This document shows, piece after piece, positions 43,573-51,738 of a stretch of DNA of 64,000 bases (position 1 is the first letter of the stretch; each line of letters opens with the position of its first letter). A program made the translations under genes and the position numbers. A model generated the notes under the pieces. That model was not told the DNA's origin. It saw only the letters and a list, made by a program, of their open reading frames with translations, and did no database searches. This DNA comes from Chloroflexota bacterium (GTDB taxonomy: Bacteria; Chloroflexota; Dehalococcoidia; DSTF01; RBG-16-68-14), in NCBI GenBank assembly GCA_029262675.1, contig JAJCYW010000016.1, positions 124,001 to 188,000 of the forward strand, in the 5' to 3' direction.

Positions 43573-45159
43573 ATGGGCGTAATCGAAGCGAACCAGCCGG
43601 GCGCACCCGCAGCGCCCGCCGGCCAGTCCGGTGGCGGCCTGCGTTCCGGTCTGCGGCGCCTGTTTGATAGCGCCGTCGACCTCGAGTTCACGCGCTTCTG
43701 GCCGTTCGCCGTCCTCGCGCTCGTCTACGTCGCCTCGCGCGCGTACTGGCTGAACTTGGGCTATGGCACAGACCCCGACGCCTGGCGCGTGGCCATGGTC
43801 GCCGAACACCTCTGGGCGGAAGGCGAGTACTTCCCGTCGCGGCTGCCGGGCTACCCGCTCCACGAGTTCGTCACTGCAGCGTTCGTGAAGCAGGGCTGGA
43901 TCTGGACCAACCTGACAACCGTGCTGATATCGCTGACCGGTGTCTACGTTTTCGCAGCGCTGGCGAAGAAGCTGGAGCTGCCGAATCGTGGCGCGCTGAC
44001 GTTGGGATTCGCCTTCGCGCCGCTGCTCTGGATCAACAGCGTGATGACCATGGACTACATGTGGGCGCTCACGTTCCTGCTGGCCGCGTACCTCACGCTG
44101 CTCGACGAGCGGCCCACTGCGGGCGGCATTCTGCTCGGCATCGCGGCAGGGTTCCGGCTCACTTCAATGTTCATGCTGCCCGTGTTCCTGCTGCTGATCT
44201 GGCGAATGCGGTTCCGCGACCAGGGCCGGACGTTCGCGATTGCCGCGCTCGCCACGACGATGCTGGTCTACGCGCCGGTGTTCATGACGTACGGGCTGGA
44301 CTTCCTCAACTTTTACGACCAGGACGTCCACATTGAAGAGTTCATCAAGCGGCTCGGTAAGGACGGCCTCGGCATCATCGGCGGGCTCACCGTGCTAGCG
44401 GCGCTGCTCCTCTCGGCCAAGCGGCTGCTCCGGCTGCCGGGCGACCTGCTGCGCGACGCCAACGTCCTCGTCTGGGCGGTCGCGATCGGCGTCGTCTTCG
44501 CGTCGTACACGCGGCTGCCGCACGAGATCGCCTACCTGATCCCCGTCTTCCCGTTCGGATTCTTCCTCATGGCGCGCTACCTCAGCCGGCCGTTGCTGGT
44601 AACGGCGCTGGTCGTGATCGTGGCGGCGGGCTTTGTCGACCTCACGTCGCCCGACGACACGACAGGCATCAGCGCCTCAACGTTCACCAGCGCCCGCGTG
44701 GGGAAGGGGATGCTGCTCTCCGATGTCGACACGCTGCGCAACCAGAAGGAGTTCGCGGAGGAGCTGCGGAAGCTGACGGTCAGCCACCGCGCCATCGTTC
44801 TGCCGGCCGTGGTGGTCGTGGGCTTCATCTACCCGGAGCTCGTGAGCCTCTATCGCGACGAGCTCGAGATCGCGATTCTCGAGAAGGACGAATCGGCCAT
44901 CAGCCAGCTCTCCGATAAGGGCCGCGCCTGCGACCCGGCCTGCAACGTGCGCCCGGATATCGAGTACGTTTGGCTGCTCGAATTCGATGAGTTCCAGCAC
45001 TATCTGGATAGCGGCCGCACGGTCTACTACACGGACGACGCCGCCCGCAGCACGTACTCGGTCTACGGCTACCGTCTGGGGTACTTCGGGGCGTTGGAGC
45101 TACAGCTCAGCCGCGACAACCCGTCGCTCGCGGCGGGTACGGCCAGTACGGACCGCTAG
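43573..45159 (+). CDS. GT-C fold membrane glycosyltransferase (GT39/ArnT-like)
   Basis: This 528-residue integral membrane protein has about 10-12 helices. An acidic first loop reads GYGTDPDAWRVAMVAEHL, in which the Asp pair matches the catalytic loop of polyprenol-phosphate-sugar-dependent GT-C enzymes. SRLPGYPLHEFVTAAFV follows. The C-terminal 150 residues (from VDLTSPDD) form an extracytoplasmic domain. Such enzymes add sugars to lipids or proteins on the outer face. Last in the inositol-lipid operon, it could elongate the glycolipid outside. It ends by sharing a CTAG with the convergent peptidase gene. Confidence 0.75.
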   Translation: MGVIEANQPGAPAAPAGQSGGGLRSGLRRLFDSAVDLEFTRFWPFAVLALVYVASRAYWLNLGYGTDPDAWRVAMVAEHLWAEGEYFPSRLPGYPLHEFVTAAFVKQGWIWTNLTTVLISLTGVYVFAALAKKLELPNRGALTLGFAFAPLLWINSVMTMDYMWALTFLLAAYLTLLDERPTAGGILLGIAAGFRLTSMFMLPVFLLLIWRMRFRDQGRTFAIAALATTMLVYAPVFMTYGLDFLNFYDQDVHIEEFIKRLGKDGLGIIGGLTVLAALLLSAKRLLRLPGDLLRDANVLVWAVAIGVVFASYTRLPHEIAYLIPVFPFGFFLMARYLSRPLLVTALVVIVAAGFVDLTSPDDTTGISASTFTSARVGKGMLLSDVDTLRNQKEFAEELRKLTVSHRAIVLPAVVVVGFIYPELVSLYRDELEIAILEKDESAISQLSDKGRACDPACNVRPDIEYVWLLEFDEFQHYLDSGRTVYYTDDAARSTYSVYGYRLGYFGALELQLSRDNPSLAAGTASTDR

Positions 45160-46493
45160 CGCGATCTCCGCGCCAGCATTAGCCCTGCGATCACAAGGCC
45201 GCCCGCCACCACCGCCGTCACGCCGATCACGACGATGATCAGCACGGCAGAACCGCTGCTGTTGCCGTTATCGGCCGCGTCGGGAGCGCGCGTCGGCTCC
45301 GCAGGATCGTCGCCCGGACCATCGGTCGGTTCGTCGCTGGGCGCCTCTTCGCGCGGCGGCAGACCGACCGACTCGCGCCATTCGTTCTCCAGACCGTCCT
45401 GGTCGAACCCGTAGACCTGCTCCAGCGCGCCGCCCGTGGTGTCGCCCGCTTTGAACGCCCGGAACAGCTCCGCGAACTGCTCCTCGCCGTACGTCAGGAC
45501 GAGGTACTCGACGAGGCTCCAGGACTGTCCGTAAAAGAGCGACACGCGACTGCTCAGCGCGCCGCTGCTGGCCGAACTGAGGCTGCGGACCGAGAAGACA
45601 TCGTTGGAGCGGATGGCGGCCTGTAGGGACTGGTACTGTCCGCCCAGCGGTTGGCTCTGGGCGTAGACCGCCGTACCTTCGTTCAGCCAGTCCGGCACCC
45701 CGAACGGGCCGCTGACGGCCTCCCGCACGACGATGTGCGCGACCTCGTGGCGGGTGATGTCGCCGGCGGCGGAGTCCGCCGAGACCATCGCCGTATCGGA
45801 GTAGACGACCTCGCCGCGCGTGACGACGCCCTCGCCCGACGACGACAGAATCGCCGGCTCCATCTCGGCCGCGGTGCGGTAGTAGCGGACCTTGACCGGG
45901 AAGTCGACCGTCGTCTCCAGCATCCTGCCGACATTATCGAGTGCTTCGCGGGCGGCGGTGAGGATGTCGCGCGCTTCGTCTTCGCTGGTGTCGTACCACC
46001 AGACGGTGAGGTTGCCCTCCGACAGGCTCTGCCAGTCGAAGCGACTGTCCTCGTACATGATGTCCTGGGGTTCCGTCTCCAACTCGCCGCTTGCCGACAG
46101 CAGTCGCCAGAAGTAGGTCACCTCTGCGCCGGGGATCAGCACGTTGCGCGGCGTCGCCAGCAGGTCGAACCGGCAGCTCACTACGGTGCCGCCCGTGCAC
46201 TCCGGGATCGCGCTCGTCCGCACGCCGTCCGGCGCCACCTGATAGACCAGCCGCACGTCGTCCAGTCCGTCCGGCGATGCGGCGGTTAGGTTGAAGACGA
46301 GGCCGGTTGGAAAGTCGCTGCGGGCCTCGTTCATCCGCACCTCGATCTCGCCCTGCGCCGCCACTAGCGACAGCGACGCCGCAACGGTGAGCAGCAGCGC
46401 GATCGCGACGGCGGCGACGCTGTGAATGGCAGCCCTGCCGCGAATGGCAGCCCTGCGGTGCCTGGCGGTTCGGCGCATGTTGGTTAGGCGCAT
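45156..46493 (-). CDS. Secreted zinc metallopeptidase (peptidase MA-like), C-terminal anchor
   Basis: This 445-residue protein has a basic N-terminus and signal peptide (cleavage near LSLVAAQ, about 47), an Ig-like N-terminal region (about 50-140), and a gluzincin-type peptidase domain. DITRHEVAHIVVREA supplies HExxH and VPDWLNEGTAVYAQ the downstream Glu. An Asp/Glu/Pro-rich stalk (about 380-415) leads to a single membrane helix and RRSR at the end. It is predicted to be a surface-anchored protease with its catalytic domain outside. Start ATG overlaps the prfB stop by one base (TAATG), so it is coupled to prfB. An ATG at 46478 is an alternative. Confidence 0.85.
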   Translation of the reverse strand: MRLTNMRRTARHRRAAIRGRAAIHSVAAVAIALLLTVAASLSLVAAQGEIEVRMNEARSDFPTGLVFNLTAASPDGLDDVRLVYQVAPDGVRTSAIPECTGGTVVSCRFDLLATPRNVLIPGAEVTYFWRLLSASGELETEPQDIMYEDSRFDWQSLSEGNLTVWWYDTSEDEARDILTAAREALDNVGRMLETTVDFPVKVRYYRTAAEMEPAILSSSGEGVVTRGEVVYSDTAMVSADSAAGDITRHEVAHIVVREAVSGPFGVPDWLNEGTAVYAQSQPLGGQYQSLQAAIRSNDVFSVRSLSSASSGALSSRVSLFYGQSWSLVEYLVLTYGEEQFAELFRAFKAGDTTGGALEQVYGFDQDGLENEWRESVGLPPREEAPSDEPTDGPGDDPAEPTRAPDAADNGNSSGSAVLIIVVIGVTAVVAGGLVIAGLMLARRSR

Positions 46494-47609
46494 TAGGCCT
46501 CCTGGCCGACGGTCGATTTCAGGTAGGCGTCGATGAACGGGTCCAGGTCGCCCTCCAGTACATCCTCGGCGTTGCTCGTTTCGAAGTCCGTTCGGTGGTC
46601 CTTTACCAGCTTATAGGGATGGAGCACGTAGCTGCGAATCTGGTTGCCCCAGCCAGCCTCGATGTGCTCCCCCTTAATCTTCGCGCGCTGCTTTGCCTGC
46701 TTCTCCACTTCCACCTCCAGCAGCCGCGCCTCCAACACCCGCATCGCGCTCTCCTTGTTGCGCGACTGCGACCGCTCGTTCTGGCAGACGACGGCGATGC
46801 CGCTCGGGACGTGCGTCACGCGGACGGCAGTCGAGTTCTTCTGCACGTTCTGGCCGCCGTGGCCGCTGGCCCGGAACGTATCGATGCGCAGGTCGTCCAT
46901 ATCGAGCGTGACCTCCGCCGCGCTCTCCGCCTCCGGCATCACTTCGATGAGCGCGAACGATGTGTGGCGCGAATGGTCGGAGTCGAACGGAGAGAGTCGC
47001 ACAAGCCTATGAACGCCGCGTTCCGACTTCATGTAGCCATAGGCCAGCTTGCCGCGCACCTCCACGGTGACGCTCTTGATGCCGGCCTCTTCGCCCGACG
47101 TCATGTCCAGCACCTGCGTCTCGAATCCGCGCTGCTCCGCCCAGCGCAGGTACATGCGCAGCAGCATCTCCGCCCAGTCCTGCGACTCCGTGCCGCCTGC
47201 GCCGGCGTGGATCGCCAGGATCGCGTCGCGGCTGTCGTAGGGGCCGGAGAGGCGCAGCTCCAGGTCGAGTGCCTCGAGCTGCTCGCGCAGCGCGGCCACC
47301 TCCGACTCCAGGTCGGCGGCCACGGCGCCGACCGCGGCGTCGTCGTCCTCCGCCGCGGCTAGCTCGACGAGGCCGAGCGCGTCGTTTGCGCGCTGCTCCA
47401 GGCCGCGCCAGGTATCGATGGTTGTGTTGGTGTCGGCGAGGCGTTTCATCGTGGCCTGCGCCGCCCGCCCGTCGTCCCAGAAGGCAGCGGCGGTTGACGC
47501 CTCCTCCAGTTCGCGAGCGGTGGCTTCTAGTTGGGGGACGTCAAAGGCGCACCAGGACTTCCGCGATCCGCGCCTGCATCGATGTTAGTTCGTCTCGTAG
47601 CTCGTTCAT
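46493..47609 (-). CDS. prfB: Peptide chain release factor 2, programmed +1 frameshift
   Basis: RF2 reads UAA and UGA and triggers peptide release. The gene is in two frames. ATG 47609 opens a 22-codon segment ending at the frameshift site CTT TGA C. Skipping the T at 47543 continues DVPQLEATARELEEAS and the rest, giving 371 residues in total. Domain 2 has the anticodon-like SPF tripeptide (LSPFDSD), and domain 3 the GGQ loop (ASGHGGQNVQKNSTAVRV). In-frame UGA is read as stop when RF2 is plentiful, so the gene autoregulates. A GAGGA ribosome-binding site precedes the ATG. It is coupled by TAATG to the metallopeptidase gene. Confidence 0.96.
47541..47546 (-). promoter_or_regulatory. prfB +1 frameshift site
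   Basis: The slippery CTT (47546-47544) is followed by the in-frame TGA (47543-47541) and a C, the classical CUUUGAC. The usual AGGGGG stimulator just upstream is replaced by CTGGTG before the CGC codon, so the internal Shine-Dalgarno-like element looks weak. Confidence 0.93.
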
Positions 47610-47687
47610 GTATCGGGGTCCTCGTTGCGGTCGTTTCGTCTCTCTATCTCAGTGTACAGCAGGCGCGGGTACGGGCGATACTGACCT

Positions 47688-47766
47688 CTCACCCCCGCCT
47701 GTGGCTAGACGCCCACACCCCCGGCCCCACACCCCGGGGGGGAGGGGTGACGGCAGTCGGGGTGAG
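47688..47766. repeat. GC-rich palindromic repeat, copy 1
   Basis: This 79-bp segment is bounded by CTCACCCC and GGGGTGAG and contains AGGGGTGACGGCAGTCGG (47743-47760). The same 18 bases occur at 50981-50998, and the inverse of 12 of them at the right edge of the window. It lies between the prfB start and the first dockerin-type gene. Confidence 0.6.
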
Positions 47767-47782
47767 GGCACGCCCACCCCCC

Positions 47783-47811
47783 TTGACAACCTCTGCCGCG
47801 CTCAGTATATT
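47783..47811 (+). promoter_or_regulatory. Promoter of the first dockerin-type secreted protein
   Basis: TTGACA (47783-47788), 17-bp spacer, TATATT (47806-47811). The start would be near 47818, about 58 nt before the ATG. It is one of the best sigma70-like promoters in the window, so strong expression is likely. Confidence 0.75.
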
Positions 47812-47875
47812 CACCCCCTCTGGCGGTACCCTCGCGCCGCCCTAAGATTGGCTGGAATGGTCTGGGAGGCATGGC

Positions 47876-49498
47876 ATGCGCGTACGAACGATCTCGGTAG
47901 CTCTCGGCCTAACGGCGGTATTGGTTCTGACCTTGCTCTTAGGGGGGATCGGCCAGGACACGGCCACGGGTACTGGCAACGGTCTCTTTGGTGATGGGTC
48001 TGATGGGTCGAAGACGTACTCGACTAGTGAAACCGATGCAGCCAAGGACGCCGTCGTTGACTCAGGATTGGCTGGAACCACAACGCTGGTTGTGTCAGGA
48101 GTAGGTGCTGGATTCGTCTCGGGCGAAAAGATACTCATCCACCAGACACGAGGTACTGCTGCCGGTTCTTGGGAACTAAATGAGGTTCAGTCGTACGCTC
48201 TTGGCAACATAATTACGATGTCTCCGCTGAACAATGCCTATAGTACTGGTGGGCCGTCGGATCCGGAACGCGCTCAAGTCTACGTAGTTCCGGAGTACAC
48301 CGATTTCACTGTCAACGTGGGTGTGACTGTCACGGCGAAAGCCTGGGACGGCTCCACGGGCGGCATCTTCGCCGCGATGGCGAGCGGGACCGCGACCATT
48401 GACGGGGTCATCATCGCAACAGGGACAGGATTCCGTGGTGGTCAATCCGTCGCAAAGAACAATATTGGGTTCTACGGCGAGGGGATATCCGGCGCCTCCG
48501 TTTCGTGCACCGGAGTCGAGAAGTATGGGAACGCCGGGTTAGCTAGTTGCGTAGTTCGAGACGGTGGCGGTGGCGGTGGTGGGAATGGCACGTCAGGTGG
48601 GAGGGGCTGGTACGGTGCAGGTCAGCCCGGACCTTCAGGAGGAAACACTTCAGGAAGTACGGATTTAAGTCTTGCCACCTTTGGCGGCGGTGGTGGTGGA
48701 GGATCCGGTGGTAATCAGGGGCCTAGTGGTGCAGGCGGCGCAGGCGGTGGCTTCATCTTCATTGGGGCATCGTCTCTGATTTCCACTGGAACGGTTTCAG
48801 CAGACGCGAACTCGGGCCAGGACACTGGAGGCTCCACAAATAGTGGAGCAGGTGGTGGAGGCGCCGGTGGTTCGATTCTGCTGCGTTTCAATTCGGGTTC
48901 GGTAGGGACAAGTCTGGTATCTGCTCGATTTGGCAACGGCGGAACTACCGGGCGTGGTGGGAACGGTGGTTCGGGAGGTGCCACACTGGGAGGCGATGGC
49001 ACGTATGACGGCGGGGGCGGTGCGGGCGGCAGCGGAAGAATCCGTGTGGAGTATTGCACGAAAGTGAACGGTGGCATTGCCAATCCCCCCGCCAGCATCG
49101 CGCAGATTTCCTGTAGTATCATCCCGCCTGGCCCCACCCCCACTAAGCAGCCCGATCCCGGCGATTCCGACAAGGATGGCTGTACGGATGCGCAGGAGAA
49201 CGGCCCGGACGAGACGCTGGGTGGCCAGCGCGACTACAAGAACCCCTGGGACTTCTACGACGTGGAGACGATCTCAGGGCCGGGCGAGGACGGCGTCGTC
49301 GACCTGCTGTTTGACATCTTAGGCGTCATCAACCACTACCAGCCTGCCGCTGGCGGCGCGCCGCCGTACGACGCGCACTACGACAGGGGAGAATCTGCTG
49401 GACCGAATCCCTGGAACATGACCGCGCCGGACGGCGTTATCGACCTGCTGAACGACATCCTGGGGGTGGTCCTGCAGGGCAACCACAACTGCACGTGA
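47876..49498 (+). CDS. Secreted Gly-rich protein with dockerin-like C-terminal module
   Basis: This 540-residue protein has a signal peptide (1-26), then an N-terminal beta-rich domain resembling hydrophobic-wrap/agglutinin-like surface proteins ('GEKILIHQTRGTAAGSWELNEV'). A Gly/Ser-rich region follows (about 225-390, many GGGGGG and GGSGG runs). After a Pro/Thr linker comes a C-terminal module (about 420-540). It has a calcium-type DSDKDGCTD loop, NPWDFYDVE, and two dockerin-like repeats: DGVVDLLFDILGVINHY and DGVIDLLNDILGVVLQ. The same module ends the next gene. Dockerin repeats bind Ca2+ and cohesins. A role in cell-surface attachment is inferred. GGGAGG precedes the ATG. Confidence 0.8.
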   Translation: MRVRTISVALGLTAVLVLTLLLGGIGQDTATGTGNGLFGDGSDGSKTYSTSETDAAKDAVVDSGLAGTTTLVVSGVGAGFVSGEKILIHQTRGTAAGSWELNEVQSYALGNIITMSPLNNAYSTGGPSDPERAQVYVVPEYTDFTVNVGVTVTAKAWDGSTGGIFAAMASGTATIDGVIIATGTGFRGGQSVAKNNIGFYGEGISGASVSCTGVEKYGNAGLASCVVRDGGGGGGGNGTSGGRGWYGAGQPGPSGGNTSGSTDLSLATFGGGGGGGSGGNQGPSGAGGAGGGFIFIGASSLISTGTVSADANSGQDTGGSTNSGAGGGGAGGSILLRFNSGSVGTSLVSARFGNGGTTGRGGNGGSGGATLGGDGTYDGGGGAGGSGRIRVEYCTKVNGGIANPPASIAQISCSIIPPGPTPTKQPDPGDSDKDGCTDAQENGPDETLGGQRDYKNPWDFYDVETISGPGEDGVVDLLFDILGVINHYQPAAGGAPPYDAHYDRGESAGPNPWNMTAPDGVIDLLNDILGVVLQGNHNCT

Positions 49499-49510
49499 GC
49501 CTGACCGCCC

Positions 49511-49539
49511 TTGACATCTTCCCCCTTTGGAGCTAGCAT
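49511..49539 (+). promoter_or_regulatory. Promoter of the second dockerin-type secreted protein
   Basis: TTGACA (49511-49516), 17-bp spacer, TAGCAT (49534-49539), about 46 bp before the ATG. The two dockerin-type genes therefore appear to be transcribed separately, with promoters of the same architecture. Confidence 0.65.
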
Positions 49540-49585
49540 CGGCGCCATAGGCGGCCGGTGACCATGCACCCGTGGGAGGTGCGGA

Positions 49586-50884
49586 ATGGGCGGCGACCCA
49601 AACAACCACAAACGTGTTTCCGTTCTATTGCTGTTTGGCGTCCTCATAGCGCTGATCGCGTTCGGCGTGGTCTCACAAGGCGCCAGCGGACCGGTCTCGG
49701 CAATCAGCGGCGGCGGTCCGGAGATGGTCCTTAATGTAAGCGGAGGTTCGTGTGACGACCCTGTGCGCCCGACGAAGTGCACAGTGTTCAATGGCAGTAC
49801 GTTCGACCTGTCAGTCGACGCCCTGAGCGTTCCGGCACTGGGCTACACCGGGGCGCAGGCCTGGATTGATTACGGTGACGTATTGGGCGACCAGAGCGCG
49901 AACGGGGCCGTCAAAGCTGCGAGTGCTGTCTGGCCTGACTGTGACGCGGGACTCCTTTTTGAGGCGAACACCGACCAATCCGGCGCCAGTAACTTCGATT
50001 CCTACTATGCCGGCTGTATTTCCGGCCTGATCCCACCGCGCCCGGTCAGTTTCCATGTAGGTTCTCTCTTCACCGTCACGCTCACGTGTCCGTTCGAGTG
50101 GGGCACGCATGTCATCGAGTTGCTGCCTTACGGCTCACCGCCCGCTGTCGAAAGCGGCGCTGCCTTCACGGATGAGGACGAGAACATCATCGTTCCGAAG
50201 GTTAGTTCGCTCACCATCAACTGCCAGCACATCACAGCGACCGCCATACCCGGCGGAATCAACGGCACGCTCTACGAAAGCTTCAGCGGGTACATGCGTG
50301 GCGCTACGGTGCGGTTGGAGCCCCTGGGCTTTGAGACCATCACCTCGATCCAGGATGGGTCATTTTCATTCTCAGGCGTTCCGGACGGGGCGCACACAAT
50401 TGTCGTCACGTCTCCGGGATGCACGCCGTTTGGCTGCTACTATGCGGTTCCCGTCATCGTCTCTGGAGACAAGGTCAGCGTATCCATCTACCCAAAGCCA
50501 ACAGACAGCGACACCGACGGCGACACGATCCCCAACGGCAGCGATCCGGACGACGACAATGACGGCTGCTCGGACACCCAGGAGGCCGGCAAAGACGAAA
50601 CGCTCGGCGGCGTCCGCGGTCCGCACAACCCTTGGGACTTCTACGACGTGGAGACGCTCTCAGGGCCGGGTCAGGACGGCGTCGTCGACCTGCTGTTCGA
50701 CATCTTAGGCGTCATCAACCACTACCAGCCTGCTGTCGGTGGCGCACCGCCCTACGACGCGCACTACGACCGTGGGCCGACGGCTGGGCCCAACGCCTGG
50801 AACATGACCGCGCCGGACGGGGTGATCGACCTGCTGAACGACATCCTGGGCGTGATTCAGCAATACGATCACCGCTGTACGTAG
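49586..50884 (+). CDS. Secreted protein with carboxypeptidase-regulatory-like and dockerin-like modules
   Basis: This 432-residue protein has an N-terminal membrane/signal segment (about 9-28, SVLLLFGVLIALIAFGVVS) and a cysteine-containing beta domain (about 45-215, with paired Cys in GGSCDDPVRPTKC). A short beta-sandwich follows (about 225-300, GTLYESFSGYMRGATVRLEPLG...DGAHTIVVTSPGC) that looks like a carboxypeptidase-regulatory/CnaB fold. Next are a Ca-binding thrombospondin type-3-like run (TDSDTDGDTIPNGSDPDDDNDGC) and the C-terminal dockerin-like module shared with its neighbour. The shared module is close to identical over about 100 residues, also at DNA level, implying duplication or gene conversion. 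Confidence 0.78.
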   Translation: MGGDPNNHKRVSVLLLFGVLIALIAFGVVSQGASGPVSAISGGGPEMVLNVSGGSCDDPVRPTKCTVFNGSTFDLSVDALSVPALGYTGAQAWIDYGDVLGDQSANGAVKAASAVWPDCDAGLLFEANTDQSGASNFDSYYAGCISGLIPPRPVSFHVGSLFTVTLTCPFEWGTHVIELLPYGSPPAVESGAAFTDEDENIIVPKVSSLTINCQHITATAIPGGINGTLYESFSGYMRGATVRLEPLGFETITSIQDGSFSFSGVPDGAHTIVVTSPGCTPFGCYYAVPVIVSGDKVSVSIYPKPTDSDTDGDTIPNGSDPDDDNDGCSDTQEAGKDETLGGVRGPHNPWDFYDVETLSGPGQDGVVDLLFDILGVINHYQPAVGGAPPYDAHYDRGPTAGPNAWNMTAPDGVIDLLNDILGVIQQYDHRCT

Positions 50885-50998
50885 CCGCAGGCTACACGCA
50901 AAGCTACGCGCAGCGTAGCCTCTCTCCTCCGGCCCCTCTCCCATTCTTGGGAGAGGGCTACGTCCTGAGGCCCAGCCCGAAGGGGTGACGGCAGTCGG
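50881..50998. repeat. Hairpin cluster and GC-rich repeat, copy 2
   Basis: Three perfect hairpins follow the second dockerin-type gene: GTAGCC arms (50881-50895), GCTACGC arms (50903-50919) and CCCTCTCCCA arms (50934-50957). After them comes AGGGGTGACGGCAGTCGG (50981-50998), identical to bases in copy 1. The hairpins may also terminate transcription. Confidence 0.6.
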
Positions 50999-51036
50999 CC
51001 TGTCCGCCGTAGGCGGGGGAAAGGGCGGCCTGTACG

Positions 51037-51066
51037 TTGACGCAATCGGCGAGAGGCCGCTAAGAT
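51037..51066 (+). promoter_or_regulatory. Promoter of rplU-rpmA-rpmE
   Basis: TTGACG (51037-51042), 18-bp spacer, TAAGAT (51061-51066). The rplU ATG is only 15 bp after the -10, so the transcript would have a leader of about ten bases and no clear Shine-Dalgarno. Confidence 0.6.
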
Positions 51067-51081
51067 GTATGGGCTTCCATC

Positions 51082-51732
51082 ATGTATGCAATCATTCGCA
51101 CAGGCGGTAAGCAGTACCGCGTAGAAGAGGGTCGCTCCGTTGAAGTGGACCGCCTTCCTGCAGAGGAAGGCTCCGCGGTGGAGTTGGACAACGTCCTCCT
51201 CATCGAAAACGATGGTGAGGTGACGATTGGCGCGCCGACGATCGAAGGCGCCCGCGTACTGACAGAGGTGGAAGCGCAAGGCCGCGATAAGAAGATCGTC
51301 GTGTTCAAGTACCGCGCCAAGGTCCGGACGCGGAAGAAGACGGGCCATCGCCGGTACTTCACGCGATTGGCCGTCACTGAGATCCTGCGCCCCGGCCAAG
51401 AATCGAAGGTCGCCAAGCCGAAGCGCGCGCGAAAAGCCAAAGCGGCGGTAGCCGAAGAAGCAGCAGCCGTACCGCCGGACGACGTGAAGGAAGAAGCGAC
51501 TGCCGCGACCGCCGGGGCAGCGGCGCCGGCGAAGTCAGCGGCCAAGAAGCCCGCCGCGAAGAAACCGGCTGCCAAGAAGGCTCCCGCCGCCAAGAAGCCC
51601 GCTGCGAAGAAGTCGGCAGCGAAGGCGTCGACTGCCAAGGCAGCAGCGCCGACGAAGTCGGCGGCTAAGAAGCCCGCAGCGAAGAAGCCGAAGGCTGAGA
51701 AGCCCGAAGCCGAGAAGAAGGAAACGGAGTAA
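51082..51732 (+). CDS. rplU: Ribosomal protein bL21 with long histone-H1-like tail
   Basis: Residues 1-103 are a complete bL21 (MYAIIRTGGKQYRVEEG; VVFKYRAKVRTRKKTGHRRYFTRLAVTEI), a 50S protein contacting 23S rRNA. The remaining 113 residues are an added low-complexity tail. It starts with an Ala/Glu-rich spacer (about 120-150), then about 65 residues of AAKKPAAKK-type repeats ending KPEAEKKETE. Such Lys/Ala/Pro repeats resemble eukaryotic H1 or bacterial HctB/HupB tails and bind nucleic acid. Similar tails on bL21 occur in some actinobacteria and Chloroflexota. The tail is in frame with strong codon regularity, so it is not an assembly error. Confidence 0.93.
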   Translation: MYAIIRTGGKQYRVEEGRSVEVDRLPAEEGSAVELDNVLLIENDGEVTIGAPTIEGARVLTEVEAQGRDKKIVVFKYRAKVRTRKKTGHRRYFTRLAVTEILRPGQESKVAKPKRARKAKAAVAEEAAAVPPDDVKEEATAATAGAAAPAKSAAKKPAAKKPAAKKAPAAKKPAAKKSAAKASTAKAAAPTKSAAKKPAAKKPKAEKPEAEKKETE

Positions 51733-51738
51733 CCCGCA

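Noticed and set aside
46493..47609. prfB as a pseudogene because of the in-frame TGA.
   Set aside because: The stop lies exactly at CTTTGAC, and the +1 frame gives a full RF2 with SPF and GGQ motifs. It is programmed frameshifting.
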